Shown piece by piece: positions 7,846 to 16,537 of a stretch of 64,000 nt of DNA (position 1 is the first letter of the stretch; each line of letters begins with the position of its first letter). This DNA comes from Fen-1364 sp049515135. Its GTDB lineage: Bacteria; Spirochaetota; Spirochaetia; SZUA-6; Fen-1364. The notes beneath the pieces are model-generated. The model saw nothing but the letters and a program-made list of their open reading frames with translations. It had not been told where the DNA came from and did not search any database. The position numbers were made by a program, and so were the translations under genes. The stretch spans positions 65,661 through 129,660 of the forward strand of contig JBEKUJ010000010.1 of the NCBI GenBank assembly GCA_049515135.1, written 5' to 3'.

Positions 7846-8640
7846 ATGAAAGCACGCATGGCACTCGCACTTCTCTTCGCCTCCTTGGTGCTTGCCGTCC
7901 CGGCATTCTCTCAGGCCGCGCAGGGTGGACAGGCGCAGGGCGCCCAGACACAAGGCACGCAGGCGCAGGGCACGGCCCCGGCACCGGCGCAAAACGTCGC
8001 AGTTGGCCAGCCCAATCCTGAGAACATCGGAAAGGACCAGGCCCAGCAGCTCCTGGAGGAGATCTCGGTTTCGAAGTTCGAGGACTCGGCGTTCTGGGGC
8101 GGGAGCATGCCGCTGGACATGGGCGTGATAGCGCTGAAGAGGCTTGAAGGGAGCCCTGCTGGAAAGAAGCCCATTGCGCAGGAAGCCACGCTGGGCATCA
8201 AGGAAGAGGACAAGTACGTCCTTGGCGCTAAGGTAGCCTTCTTCCACCGAGGGGATTCCTTCTTCACCGTCTATCCGGCCAATCCGCTTCCCATACCCGG
8301 CGTCGTCAAGACAGTCTCCATCTGGGTGGTGGGGAGGAACTACAACCACGTTCTGAAGCTCCTGTTCACGGATTCCATGGGCCGCGCACAGGAGGTCACG
8401 GTCGGGACCCTGAACTTCATCGGGTGGAAACAGCTGACTGTCGCCATCCCGCCCTCAATCGTCCAGCAGGACTTCCACTACGGAGCGGCGAGCGGGATCA
8501 CTATCACGGGTTTCCGCGTCGAAACAGACCCCCTCGACACGTACGGGACTTACTACGTGTACTTCGATGATCTTCGGGCGGTCACGGACCTCTTTGGCGA
8601 ATCAAAGCGCGACACCGACGACATGGCCGATGGCTGGTGA
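7846..8640 (+). CDS. FlaA-family flagellar sheath protein, copy 2
   Basis: 264-aa paralogue of the preceding gene, with a signal peptide (MKARMALALLFASLVLAVPAFSQA). A low-complexity Gln/Gly/Ala/Thr segment follows at residues 25-45 and is absent from copy 1. The FlaA core is clear: VKTVSIWVVGRNYNHVLKLLF, LNFIGWKQLTVAIPPSIVQ, YYVYFDDLRAVTDLF. AGGAGG lies 7 nt before ATG 7846 (an ATG 6 nt earlier is too close to it). It is probably co-transcribed with copy 1 and ends in a good terminator. Confidence 0.85.
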   Translation: MKARMALALLFASLVLAVPAFSQAAQGGQAQGAQTQGTQAQGTAPAPAQNVAVGQPNPENIGKDQAQQLLEEISVSKFEDSAFWGGSMPLDMGVIALKRLEGSPAGKKPIAQEATLGIKEEDKYVLGAKVAFFHRGDSFFTVYPANPLPIPGVVKTVSIWVVGRNYNHVLKLLFTDSMGRAQEVTVGTLNFIGWKQLTVAIPPSIVQQDFHYGAASGITITGFRVETDPLDTYGTYYVYFDDLRAVTDLFGESKRDTDDMADGW

Positions 8641-8665
8641 TCCTTCCTTTCTCTGCAATTTCAGA

Positions 8666-8693
8666 GCCCTCGCGGAGACGCGAGGGCTTTTCT
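8666..8693 (+). terminator. Rho-independent terminator after the flaA pair
   Basis: GCCCTCGCG-GAGA-CGCGAGGGC, a perfect 9-bp GC-rich stem with a 4-nt loop, followed by TTTTCTTTC. It lies 26 bp after the second flaA stop and 31 bp before the next gene. Confidence 0.9.
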
Positions 8694-8723
8694 TTCGCAA
8701 GGCGCGATGATAGAGTTTAGCCT

Positions 8724-9533
8724 ATGACTCCCGAGGAGGAGCTCGCCCGGCTCAACCGCGTGATTCATCAATACGAGACCGTCTTCAAGACCACCTCCGA
8801 CAGTGAGCAGCGGCAGAGGGTTGAAAAGCAGCTCAAGGAGCTGAAGAAATACCGGGAAAAGATCCTGGCGGTGAACGTCATTGATGAAAAGGCCACGCAG
8901 GAGGCTGCGGGTGAGAAGTCGGACGACCTTGCTGAGTTTCCCTTGCTGGCGAAGCTTGCGGCAAAAGACGCTGAGCTGCCGCCGCGCCAACGGCTTGCGC
9001 CTCTATGGACGCATGACGCAGAAGCAACGACGGCCCAACAGGAAGTGTTTCGCCTCATGCTTTATGTGCGCTGGTTCCGTGAGGAGTTCCTTCCCTTCCT
9101 GACCGAGAAGCGCCTGAAGCTCGACTTCAAGTATTCTCTTGACAGGGACGGATTCTACGCCAGGTTCCAAGAGGTGGAGCGGAAGCTCGACGACTTCAGT
9201 GAGGAGAACGCCGGGCTGGCTGAAGGGGTTGCGGGTCGTGAGCTGGAGCTGGAGAAGCGCAAACGCCTCGGCAAGCTCAAGAGAGAGATCGAGGCGGATG
9301 CGGCAAAGCTGTTCCACGCCGTGCTGGTGTTTGCCAGGGATCTGAAAGAGGACGCGGAGGGCGAGGGGGTAAAATGCCTGAACGGCGAGGAGCGCATTGC
9401 TTTTGACTCAATCGAGGGCCGCCGGGCTCTGGAGGGCAAGACAGTGCGGAGCGCCCTCGACCAGTTGGCCAGACTGGCCTCTGAAGTGAAGGCCTACCTC
9501 AACGTACCGGACATTGAAAGCCAGGAGAGCTAG
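8724..9533 (+). CDS. Coiled-coil cytoplasmic protein, unknown function
   Basis: 269-aa charged protein with no signal peptide or membrane segment. Residues 1-50 (heptad-like LARLNRVIHQYETVF, RVEKQLKELKKYREKIL) and about 145-195 (EVERKLDDFSEEN, ELEKRKRLGKLKREIEAD) look like coiled coils. I recognise no domain. The next gene, a bactofilin, begins one base after its stop, so the two are probably coupled and this protein may work with that cytoskeletal polymer. Confidence 0.75.
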   Translation: MTPEEELARLNRVIHQYETVFKTTSDSEQRQRVEKQLKELKKYREKILAVNVIDEKATQEAAGEKSDDLAEFPLLAKLAAKDAELPPRQRLAPLWTHDAEATTAQQEVFRLMLYVRWFREEFLPFLTEKRLKLDFKYSLDRDGFYARFQEVERKLDDFSEENAGLAEGVAGRELELEKRKRLGKLKREIEADAAKLFHAVLVFARDLKEDAEGEGVKCLNGEERIAFDSIEGRRALEGKTVRSALDQLARLASEVKAYLNVPDIESQES

Positions 9534-9534
9534 G

Positions 9535-9915
9535 GTGCAGATAGACATCGAGGCCAACTCCACAATCGGGGAAGAGTCCTTCTTCGAGGGAACGTATGCC
9601 GTGCGGGGAAGCCTGCGCATCGACGGGCGGTTCGAAGGCAAGTCTCTGCTGGTTGACCAGCTGCAGATCGGCCCCAAGGGGAGGGTGAGGACCAACATCA
9701 TCGCGACAAGCGTTGTTGTTGAAGGGGTGATCATTGGAAACATCACGTCCTCCCGGCGCATCCTTCTCCTCTCCACGGCCCGGGTGCTCGGTGACATCAA
9801 AACGCCGGAGCTTATCATCCAGGATGGCGTTGTCCTTGAGGGCCGTTGCACGATAAGCCACGTGCAGATAGAGAATACTCCCCAGTACATTGAGACTCTC
9901 TACCAGCGCAAATAG
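9535..9915 (+). CDS. Bactofilin (polymer-forming cytoskeletal protein)
   Basis: 126-aa bactofilin/DUF583 protein, a short beta-helix that polymerises without nucleotide into cytoplasmic filaments affecting cell shape and envelope synthesis. Typical features are the repeated short strands with regularly placed glycines: GTYAVRGSLRIDGRFEGK, GPKGRVRTNI, VVEGVIIGNIT, ARVLGDIKTPELIIQDGVVLEGRC. I chose GTG 9535 because AGGAG lies 7 nt upstream and a TTG at 9514 would overlap the previous gene. Spirochaete bactofilins are known to influence helical pitch. Confidence 0.88.
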   Translation: MQIDIEANSTIGEESFFEGTYAVRGSLRIDGRFEGKSLLVDQLQIGPKGRVRTNIIATSVVVEGVIIGNITSSRRILLLSTARVLGDIKTPELIIQDGVVLEGRCTISHVQIENTPQYIETLYQRK

Positions 9916-10011
9916 CGAGGCCGGCGGGCGTTGGCCCCCTATGGGCGGGTACCCAGGCCTGTGGCGCCTTGACATTTCCCTGGCGTTTGGATATTTATCG
10001 TTATTGCTCGG

Positions 10012-10082
10012 TTCCCGGTAGTGTAACGGTAGCACAAAAGACTCTGGATCTTTTTGTGGGGGTTCGAATCCTCCCCGGGAAA
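10012..10082 (+). tRNA. tRNA-Gln (CTG)
   Basis: Complete cloverleaf: acceptor TTCCCGG/CCGGGAA, D arm GTG...CAC, anticodon stem AAAGA/TCTTT with loop CTCTGGA (anticodon CTG), and T arm GGGGG-TTCGAAT-CCTCC. The discriminator is A and CCA is not encoded. Confidence 0.95.
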
Positions 10083-10110
10083 AGAACAGCCGATACCCGG
10101 TGGCTGCAGT

Positions 10111-10182
10111 GGCCCCTTCGTCTATCGGTTAGGACATGAGATTCTCAATCTTAAAAGAGGGGTTCGATTCCCCTAGGGGCTA
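10111..10182 (+). tRNA. tRNA-Glu (CTC), likely attachment site of the element
   Basis: Cloverleaf with acceptor GGCCCCT/AGGGGCT (one G-T pair), anticodon stem GAGAT/ATCTT with one wobble pair and loop TCTCAAT (anticodon CTC), and T arm GAGGGG-TTCGATT-CCCCT with typical overlap. CCA is not encoded. An integrase gene begins 90 bp downstream in the same orientation, so the 3' end of this gene is the probable attL core. Confidence 0.93.
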
Positions 10183-10185
10183 ATC

Positions 10186-10216
10186 GGGACGCAAGAGCGT
10201 CCCTTTTTATTTTCTT
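10186..10216 (+). terminator. Terminator after tRNA-Glu
   Basis: GGGACGC-AAGA-GCGTCCC followed by TTTTTATTTT. It closes the tRNA-Gln/tRNA-Glu transcript just before the integrase promoter region. Confidence 0.88.
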
Positions 10217-10272
10217 ATATCATAATGAATTATAAATCCATTGACAGATTCAAAATACTATTGATACGCTGA

Positions 10273-11547
10273 ATGGTACGCTTTCAGGAAGGAAAAGTGG
10301 AGCGAAAGCCATTCATCATGTATCGAAGGGCATCCGGTGGGCTGGGCGGCCGAATCTACTACGTCGCATTCTGGGATCCGGCGGCACGTCGGTATACGAA
10401 CCGCCGTTCGACGAACAAGACGGCCAAGGGCGCAGCCGAAAACCAGGCGCGCAAGTGGCTCGCCGAAGGGCTCCCGGTGCGGGACGCGGAAACCTTCGTT
10501 CGCTACCTGCAGGACTTCTGGGCCGAAGGTTCGCAGTACCTCGCCGGACGGGAGGCGCGGCTCAAGCCCCTGTCGACAGTCTACGTGGTCAACGCGCGCT
10601 CTGCAATTAGGAAATATGTGACTCCCTGGCTCATCGAGCAGGGCAAGGAAAAGCTCCGAGTCAGCGAGGTGACGGCAGGACTCTTGGAATCACTGACCCT
10701 CTACCTTCGAGATAGCGGCCTCGGGCCATCGCGAGTCAATGGCATCATCAAGGCCGTCCGGGTCCCGCTGGGGCAGGCGTTCAAGATGGGACGGATTCGA
10801 GAGAACCCGGCCCGCCAAGTGGAGAAGCTCCCCGATCCCGCGCCGAAACGGCAGATCCTTGAAATGGAGGAAGCGGAGCGGTTCTTCTCGCTCAAATGGC
10901 GGGATCCACGTCACTACGGTTTCAATCTGATTGCTGCAACGACGGGCATGCGGCTGGGGGAGATCCGCGGATTGCAGGCGGAGGATCTGCGCGGAGACTA
11001 TATCCACGTTTGCCACAATTGGCAGGACACGGAACCGGAAGGCCGGAAGATGAAAGGGCCGAAACACTCGACGCTTGCGGCCGTGAAAGAGCGCGATGTA
11101 CCCATCCCGCCCCGGCTGGTCCCCGTCCTTCATGAGCTTGTGAAACGCAATCCCTGGAAAGACGGCTTTGTAATCTGGGGAGACTCCCGGGGAAAGCCAC
11201 TCTCTGAGTCGATAATCCTTCGTCACCTCTATGAAGGCCTGGAGAAAATCGGGATCACGCCGGAGGAGAGGAAAAGGAGAAAACTCAATTTCCATGCGTG
11301 GCGGCATTTCTACAATTCGAACGTTCGCCCGTTCGTTCCCGACTACCAGCTTCGCATGCTCACCGGGCACACCTCGGAAGCGATGACGGAACGCTATACA
11401 GAGATCACGACTGAGCAACGCCGGGCAGTCGCGAAAATCGCTGACGGACTGTTTGAGGGAAAGCTAGGCGTCGCCGGGATCGAAGAGAAGAAGATCGGAA
11501 ACGGGAACGATGGAAAGAAGAAGACCACGAAGCGCCCTCAGGAGTAG
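10273..11547 (+). CDS. int: Tyrosine recombinase/integrase of the element
   Basis: 424-aa phage-type integrase that would insert and excise the element at tRNA-Glu. It has an N-terminal arm-binding region, a core-binding domain (about residues 70-185) and a catalytic domain with R227 (TGMRLGEIRG), H341 and R344 (HAWRHF), H366 (TGHTS) and Y375 (ERYTEI). The catalytic set is complete. TTGACA (10241-10246) with TACGCT 18 nt downstream looks like its promoter, but transcription would then start after ATG 10273. GTG 10297 (AGGAAGGA just upstream) or ATG 10318 may therefore be the true start. The Lys/Asn-rich tail after residue 398 is probably disordered. Confidence 0.93.
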   Translation: MVRFQEGKVERKPFIMYRRASGGLGGRIYYVAFWDPAARRYTNRRSTNKTAKGAAENQARKWLAEGLPVRDAETFVRYLQDFWAEGSQYLAGREARLKPLSTVYVVNARSAIRKYVTPWLIEQGKEKLRVSEVTAGLLESLTLYLRDSGLGPSRVNGIIKAVRVPLGQAFKMGRIRENPARQVEKLPDPAPKRQILEMEEAERFFSLKWRDPRHYGFNLIAATTGMRLGEIRGLQAEDLRGDYIHVCHNWQDTEPEGRKMKGPKHSTLAAVKERDVPIPPRLVPVLHELVKRNPWKDGFVIWGDSRGKPLSESIILRHLYEGLEKIGITPEERKRRKLNFHAWRHFYNSNVRPFVPDYQLRMLTGHTSEAMTERYTEITTEQRRAVAKIADGLFEGKLGVAGIEEKKIGNGNDGKKKTTKRPQE

Positions 11548-12025
11548 ACCGTGCCACAAGTTCCCGAAGGACGCCTTCGTCAATCACCAGAGAACAAAAG
11601 CGAGTTTCGCACTCTTCCCCTGGCACGTGGCCGAGTCGCTCCCTTTTCCGAGGGGTCAGGTCTACCGGCTTGTCGCCACGGAGCAGCTCCGCGGAACGTG
11701 CGTCGTGGCAACGAGGCGCTGCACTTTCTGGAATGGCGCAAGATCTCACGTGCACACCCGAACCTATCTCGAATCTTCATCATAGCATTTGATTGATCAC
11801 CATCTTTCGCTGGAACTCCTTAAGCTCTGTACGGAAAAATCTTTCGATTCTTTCTGTTTGCCGTGGAACCTCGGTATTGAATTTCCTCCTTTTCTACTGG
11901 CTGACCCTGTGATTCAAAGGTGAAAAACTAAGAAAAATAGTTAACCACGCGCAACCGGTTAAGCAAAACGCTTGTCTCCTCATATTATAATTTGCCTGAT
12001 GAGGCACTCGGTCATGGGGAGCAGC
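11548..12025. other. Intergenic region with CCGGTTAAGC motif and a -10 box
   Basis: No convincing gene in these 478 bp. Near the right end, CCGGTTAAGC (11955-11964) is the reverse complement of GCTTAACCGG, which recurs at 49050 ahead of another excisionase-like gene. TATAAT stands at 11986-11991 without a good -35 box, 35 nt before the ATG at 12026, so a regulated promoter for the next operon is likely here. Confidence 0.45.
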
Positions 12026-12316
12026 ATGGCAACTCAGACAGAACGTCAGGACAGTCGGCAGACGACTCTCGTTTCGATTCCACTTTGCCTCCAGCATCCA
12101 GTGGACGAAGCAGTAATTGTGCCCGGTGCCGGCGATCGTACGATCTGGAGGTTTATTCGTGAAGGACGCCTGGAAGGGGTGCGCCTTAGCTGCCGCGTAT
12201 GTATGTCTAGGACTGCTCTTGAGAAGCACACGGACGCCTCTGGCACTCGAGTCCGCGGAGCTCCGCCGCACCTAGCACCAAGACCCACGGCGGCCGCCCA
12301 ATCGGTGCAATCATGA
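12026..12316 (+). CDS. Small excisionase-like DNA-binding protein
   Basis: 96-aa protein from ATG 12026 with GGGGA five nt upstream. The segment DRTIWRFIREGRLEGVRLSCRV followed by MSRTALEKH resembles the winged-helix of Xis/AlpA-type factors (sheet residues GRL...VRL, then an R/E-rich helix). The N- and C-terminal parts are unremarkable and may be disordered. The stop overlaps the next ATG (ATGA at 12313-12316), arguing that it is translated. A directionality or regulatory role beside the integrase is an inference. Confidence 0.55.
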   Translation: MATQTERQDSRQTTLVSIPLCLQHPVDEAVIVPGAGDRTIWRFIREGRLEGVRLSCRVCMSRTALEKHTDASGTRVRGAPPHLAPRPTAAAQSVQS

Positions 12317-12528
12317 GCCCACATGTGCGCAGGGTTCGAGAAAACCGATCGACCATCGGCGCGTTGACAATCGCCGAGGTCTCGGATGAGCTGCGGATTT
12401 CCGAGAGTTCCGTCCTTCGGCTCGTCAGGAGTCGACGACTCCGCGCCATTTCTGTCGGAGAGCGTAAGCTGATCATCCTTCGGGAAGATCTGCTGAAGTT
12501 TCTTCAGGAATCCGGGGCGACTGCATGA
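12313..12528 (+). CDS. Helix-turn-helix (MerR/excisionase-type) protein
   Basis: 71-aa protein with a clear HTH_17-type domain: LTIAEVSDELRISESSVLRLVRSRRLRAISVGERKLIILREDLLKFL. This is the usual build of excisionases and small ICE regulators. It is coupled to the preceding gene by ATGA and followed without gap by a short reading frame. Likely roles are recombination directionality with the integrase or control of the left-end operon. Confidence 0.78.
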   Translation: MSPHVRRVRENRSTIGALTIAEVSDELRISESSVLRLVRSRRLRAISVGERKLIILREDLLKFLQESGATA

Positions 12529-12726
12529 GTGGCGCGAAAAAGAAAAACGCCGGAGCGGGGACCCTTGCGCTCTGGACGACGAGCTGCGGAGCTGCTCTTG
12601 CTGGACAGCCTGTCTCTTTTAGCGCCTGTTGAGCGAGCTGAAGCCCTACAAAACAGGGATGCAGAACAGGCGGTGCTCGCAACGATGGATTTCCATTGCC
12701 TGCTGGACGGGCCGAAGGAAGGCTAG
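12529..12726 (+). CDS. Short hypothetical protein
   Basis: 65 codons from a GTG directly after the stop of the HTH gene. The sequence is basic at the N-terminus (MARKRKTPERG) with one amphipathic stretch (RRAAELLLLDSLSLLAPVERAEALQ). No family recognised. Only its position in the coupled run supports it. Confidence 0.3.
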   Translation: MARKRKTPERGPLRSGRRAAELLLLDSLSLLAPVERAEALQNRDAEQAVLATMDFHCLLDGPKEG

Positions 12727-12962
12727 AGGGGTAGTCTTCCATTCTTAGAAAGGCCATGCTCGCCACACAGGGCACAAGAGTAAGGCGGTTTTTGAGGCAT
12801 ACGCGGACCATTCCACAGAAGAGATTTTCAGAGAAGTCCGAGCTGTCGCGAAGGAGACGAATCAGATCGGCGACCCATCGCGTCACGTGTAACTTTCGCC
12901 ACTTATCGTCAATAGGAGACGCCTTGCACGGTAGGGTAAAGAAAACTGATATTCATTGCAGA

Positions 12963-13085
12963 TTGGTCGAGTCAGGCTTCATCTCTCCGCGCACGGTCGA
13001 GAAACATCCGTACAAAATCTATCAGAAGGAGGGGACAAAGAACAGACTGCAGTTGTTCAATCTGCTGCGGTCGGACGCGCTGTGA
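12963..13085 (+). pseudogene. LuxR-type HTH fragment
   Basis: The translated stretch contains GFISPRTVEKHPYKIYQKEG and then TKNRLQLFNLL. It matches the recognition helix and tail of LuxR/GerE domains (usual form FISPRTVENHVYNIYQKLGVKNRVQL). The first half of the HTH and any sensor domain are missing, and the sequence to the left does not read as protein. I take it as the remnant of a LuxR-family regulator left by recombination. Confidence 0.6.
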
Positions 13086-13160
13086 GTCGCCCTGCCGACG
13101 GCGAGCGCGTTCTTGGGTGAGCGGGCGACGAATTTCAGTCCAGCTCTCAAAGGCGCGGCC

Positions 13161-15431
13161 TCATGCCTCCAGATCGTGAACTACAAGATCCGGGAAGAGC
13201 TTCCGCAGCCGTTCCGTAAGGCCTTTTTCTTTGCCAAAGATAATGATTTGCCGCCCATTTTTCTCTTGGAAGTTCTTCAGCATTCGAAGTGCCCGTTCCT
13301 CACGGTCGGCGTCCAGGGAGAGGAAAGGCTCGTCGAGGAGGAGAACGCCCCCTTCAGGCGCGGCGCGAACGCTCAGTGCGAGGCGGGCTGCGAACAGGAA
13401 GGAATCGCGTGTCCCTTGGGAAAGGTCATCCAAGGGCCGCGCTACACCACCGGCATCGTTGACGGTGATCGACCCGCCGTCCAGATCTCCGATAGCGATC
13501 TCCCGTGTTTCAGGGAGGATTCCGCCGAACAAAGCGCCGATGTCTCGCGTAAGACCGAAGAAGACGGCGCCTGCATCACGTTCAATCTGGCCGAATATCT
13601 CCGCCGCACGCGCACTCGCCTGGCGCACAAGCTCAAGATCCGCGATCTCCCGCTCACAGTCGAGGATGTGCCGTTCCATCTGGACGATTCTCTCAGGGAT
13701 ATCGGCGAGCGAACCCTTTACAACCCCCCTGCCTTCTGAGACCGCCTCGAGCAGGCGTGCGCGGCTAGCCTCCTGTGCCTCCAGCTTTCCGCGTAAGGCG
13801 TTCTTCTCGTTTTCTCTCAGTTTGACGTCCGGGTCTTGGAGGCGGCTGTCCGTAATCGTCTTGTCGAGAATTTCGATTCTCGAGATGCACTCCGCCTTCA
13901 GAGAGGCTGCGTCTGTACACTTCCACTTCTCCAAAAGGCCGGTCTGCTGGGCTTCCCGTTGCTTCAACCTTTCCTCGCGGCTTGCTCGATCCCTCACCTT
14001 TGCACGATAGTCGGCGCTGGACCGCGCCCCCCTTTGCCGCAGCCATTCTTCAAGAGCGGCGACTGCCTGCGCCTGTCCAGCCTGGAGGGTGGCGATATGT
14101 GCACGCAGCTCACCAAGGACGCGCTCCCTCCGCGCGAGCTCGCTCTTCTCCTCTGACACCCGGGCAGACGCCGCATCCCTCTCGACATCCATCCGCCGCA
14201 GTTCGCCAGCCAGGACCTCGGAAGTTTCTCCTCGAAGCGCGCGAGTCTCACCCGCGATGGTACGCCACTCGTCCCGGATCCGCCTCGTCTCGGCCGCCAT
14301 CTTGGCGGCATCCTCCTTCATGATTGTTTTCCGTGCAAGTAGGGATAGTGCACCGCCGGCTGCGACGCCTATAGCTGCAAGCAGGATGCGTACCGTCGTA
14401 TTATCGAGCAGGATTGCGCATGTCACGCCCGCGGCAATCGCAACAGCCGCCAAGACGAGCATCAACGGATTCCACTGGACCGCGGCTGAGGCGGCCCGAG
14501 TATGCGTGAGCGTATTGAGCTCTGCCAGGAGCCTCGCGGAGAGCGCCGCAAGCGGGGCCTGCTCGAGTACAGCTTTTTCCAGGCGAAGAACCTTGTCCCC
14601 CTGCTCACGATAATCCTTCTCAGCGTTCTCCTGCGCGCCGTGTGCGCGCTCGAGTTTTCCCCGCGCATCCTGGACCGCTGTTTCAAGGGCAACGAGATCC
14701 GTCTCATCTCGAGTCTTGTCCGCCTTGGGAAGCTCGGTGAGACCCCTGGCAAGCTCATCAGTTTCCGCCAGAAAGGCCAGGACAGCCTTGCTTTCTTCCT
14801 GTTCGCGGATGGCCTTTTGCTGGGCAAGGATGCGCTCCAGCTCTTCAACGTCCCTCTTGTTCAGCGCTATGGCTTTGTCGATCGCGACAAGCGCGTCCGC
14901 GTTCGAGAGCGTCTCCAGCTCTGCGGCAAGCACCTGCTCGCGTCGTGCCTCCAGCTTGACCTTCTCTTCACGCGCCCTCGCGAGCTCCTCTTCCTTCTGT
15001 TTTCTTGTTCTCATCTGACGGGTGCTACCCCGCGTAGATGCTTCCGCCTCCAGCTCCAGCCTTATCCGCTTGGGATCCACCCCGCCGGAAAAAAGGGACG
15101 CCTTGATCTTATCGGTCCATTTCGCGCCTTGCGCTAAGTCCACCTCCATGTCCCCGGAATAGATCGCGTGGATGTTAATGAACTCGTCGGGATCAGGTGA
15201 GAACCCCGTGTCGGCGGGTGATACCTCCGCCTGTCGCTCGTCTCCGTACCGACTCTTGAGGCGCCTGCCGTGCGTGGTTGCTCCGCTGGGGCTGCACAAG
15301 GCATCGAAGAGAGCATCGAACAGCGTAGTCTTTCCCGTCTCATTCCCGCCAGTGAAGAAAGTAACCGGACCGAGCGGGAACGTACGGGAGGCGAACTTAC
15401 CAAATCGAGTTACGGTCAGCTTGGTAATCAC
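13161..15431 (-). CDS. YhaN/SbcC-like SMC-type ATPase with internal membrane hairpin
   Basis: 756-aa RecN/SMC-fold ATPase. Walker A is GGNETGKTT (residues 28-36), and long coiled coils (about 140-300 and 370-600) surround a hydrophobic hairpin at about 321-366. A C-terminal signature motif LSQGTRDS and Walker B GVLLLDEPFLSLD follow. The membrane hairpin in the coiled coil is a feature of B. subtilis YhaN rather than of classical SbcC. The GTG start at 15431 overlaps the stop of the partner nuclease (GTGA). The pair probably forms an Mre11-Rad50-like DNA end-processing complex; on an ICE it could serve repair, anti-phage or anti-plasmid functions. Confidence 0.85.
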   Translation of the reverse strand: MITKLTVTRFGKFASRTFPLGPVTFFTGGNETGKTTLFDALFDALCSPSGATTHGRRLKSRYGDERQAEVSPADTGFSPDPDEFINIHAIYSGDMEVDLAQGAKWTDKIKASLFSGGVDPKRIRLELEAEASTRGSTRQMRTRKQKEEELARAREEKVKLEARREQVLAAELETLSNADALVAIDKAIALNKRDVEELERILAQQKAIREQEESKAVLAFLAETDELARGLTELPKADKTRDETDLVALETAVQDARGKLERAHGAQENAEKDYREQGDKVLRLEKAVLEQAPLAALSARLLAELNTLTHTRAASAAVQWNPLMLVLAAVAIAAGVTCAILLDNTTVRILLAAIGVAAGGALSLLARKTIMKEDAAKMAAETRRIRDEWRTIAGETRALRGETSEVLAGELRRMDVERDAASARVSEEKSELARRERVLGELRAHIATLQAGQAQAVAALEEWLRQRGARSSADYRAKVRDRASREERLKQREAQQTGLLEKWKCTDAASLKAECISRIEILDKTITDSRLQDPDVKLRENEKNALRGKLEAQEASRARLLEAVSEGRGVVKGSLADIPERIVQMERHILDCEREIADLELVRQASARAAEIFGQIERDAGAVFFGLTRDIGALFGGILPETREIAIGDLDGGSITVNDAGGVARPLDDLSQGTRDSFLFAARLALSVRAAPEGGVLLLDEPFLSLDADREERALRMLKNFQEKNGRQIIIFGKEKGLTERLRKLFPDLVVHDLEA

Positions 15432-16537
15432 GCGCGCTCCACCAAGACCTTCTTGAGCTTCAGAAGACCGATTTCCCGCGTTTTCCGCCAGACTGGGAAA
15501 TCAGGCGCGTCAGCAGCGGGCCGTACTTTCTCGCAGAGCTCGAGGAACTTCCGCGCGATCGGCTCGGAGGAGATGCCCTCCAGGACCGAGACTCCATCGC
15601 GAATGACATTTGCAACGCGCACGCGCGGCTTGAGAGCATGGGCAAGCCTGTCAGCCGCGTCTTTGAAGGTGTTCTCATCCTCAACGATTCCGGAAATGGA
15701 AATATCTATGCGGTCAGACGGATCCCATTCGCGGGACAGATGCTCGATATCTGGAATAGCCCCGTTGAGACCTACGTCAAGGAGCACCTCCCGGTACTGA
15801 CCCGCCGATTTCAGCACGAGTGGTGTCGCGTGGATGTCTTCCCCTACTTCTATCATGCTGGCGCTACGTGGTCCTGTTTCTCCCTTTCTGCACACGCGCG
15901 CGGAGCCCGGGTATGAGAGGACGAGAGTGCTGGTCCGGACGGGCGCATCAGGCGCTGTACCTCTCAACCGAATGGTACGCGCCGAGTGGATGTGGCCGAG
16001 GGCGGCAAAGTCCGCGCCCGCGCGCTGGAAAAGGTCGGGATCAATAACAGAGACCATTTCCTCCCCTTCGTCAAACGGGATGCCCAGGCCAGAAACGACG
16101 CAATGGGCCGTGACGATACGAAACCTCCGGTGCTTGGCGGGCAGAGCCCACTCTCGATAGTCGGCATAGCTTTTTCTGTGCGGGATTGACACCAAATCCA
16201 TGTCCGGGAGATCAAGAATGCCGAAAGGCTCTTCATCGAGCAAACGGGCTTTCCCGAATTCGAAGCTCCCCAGCTTCCTCGCTCCCCGTTGGAGATCCTC
16301 ATGGTTTCCGGGGAGAACGAGCACGGTCACCGTATCCCCAAGCGGGTCAATCCGCTTCTTGAAATCCCCTCGGAGCGCTTCCGCGTCGGCGAAACTGTCG
16401 AATGTGTCTCCTGCAAAAAGCAGAAGGTTCGCCTTCTTCTCAGTAGCAAGGCTCGCGATCTCAGACAGAACGGACAGCGAGTACACCTTTTCCTGGACAG
16501 ACAGGTGAAGATCGGCACAATGAAGCATGCGTGTCAT
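15428..16537 (-). CDS. YhaO/SbcD-like metallophosphoesterase (Mre11-type nuclease)
   Basis: 369-aa calcineurin-type phosphoesterase. Metal-binding motifs are in order: CADLHL (D9, H11), FAGDTFD, LPGNHED, VTAHCV and GHIHSA, so the active site is complete. A capping domain follows. The frame is open upstream to 16747, but ATG 16537 starts exactly at the conserved first strand (MTRMLHCADLH) and overlaps a short upstream ORF by ATGA. Its stop overlaps the YhaN-like ATPase, so the two form one operon. Confidence 0.85.
   Translation of the reverse strand: MTRMLHCADLHLSVQEKVYSLSVLSEIASLATEKKANLLLFAGDTFDSFADAEALRGDFKKRIDPLGDTVTVLVLPGNHEDLQRGARKLGSFEFGKARLLDEEPFGILDLPDMDLVSIPHRKSYADYREWALPAKHRRFRIVTAHCVVSGLGIPFDEGEEMVSVIDPDLFQRAGADFAALGHIHSARTIRLRGTAPDAPVRTSTLVLSYPGSARVCRKGETGPRSASMIEVGEDIHATPLVLKSAGQYREVLLDVGLNGAIPDIEHLSREWDPSDRIDISISGIVEDENTFKDAADRLAHALKPRVRVANVIRDGVSVLEGISSEPIARKFLELCEKVRPAADAPDFPVWRKTREIGLLKLKKVLVERA

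Noticed and set aside
10690..11418. 242-codon frame antisense to the integrase
   Set aside because: Shadow of the integrase gene, whose catalytic residues are intact; no start signals.
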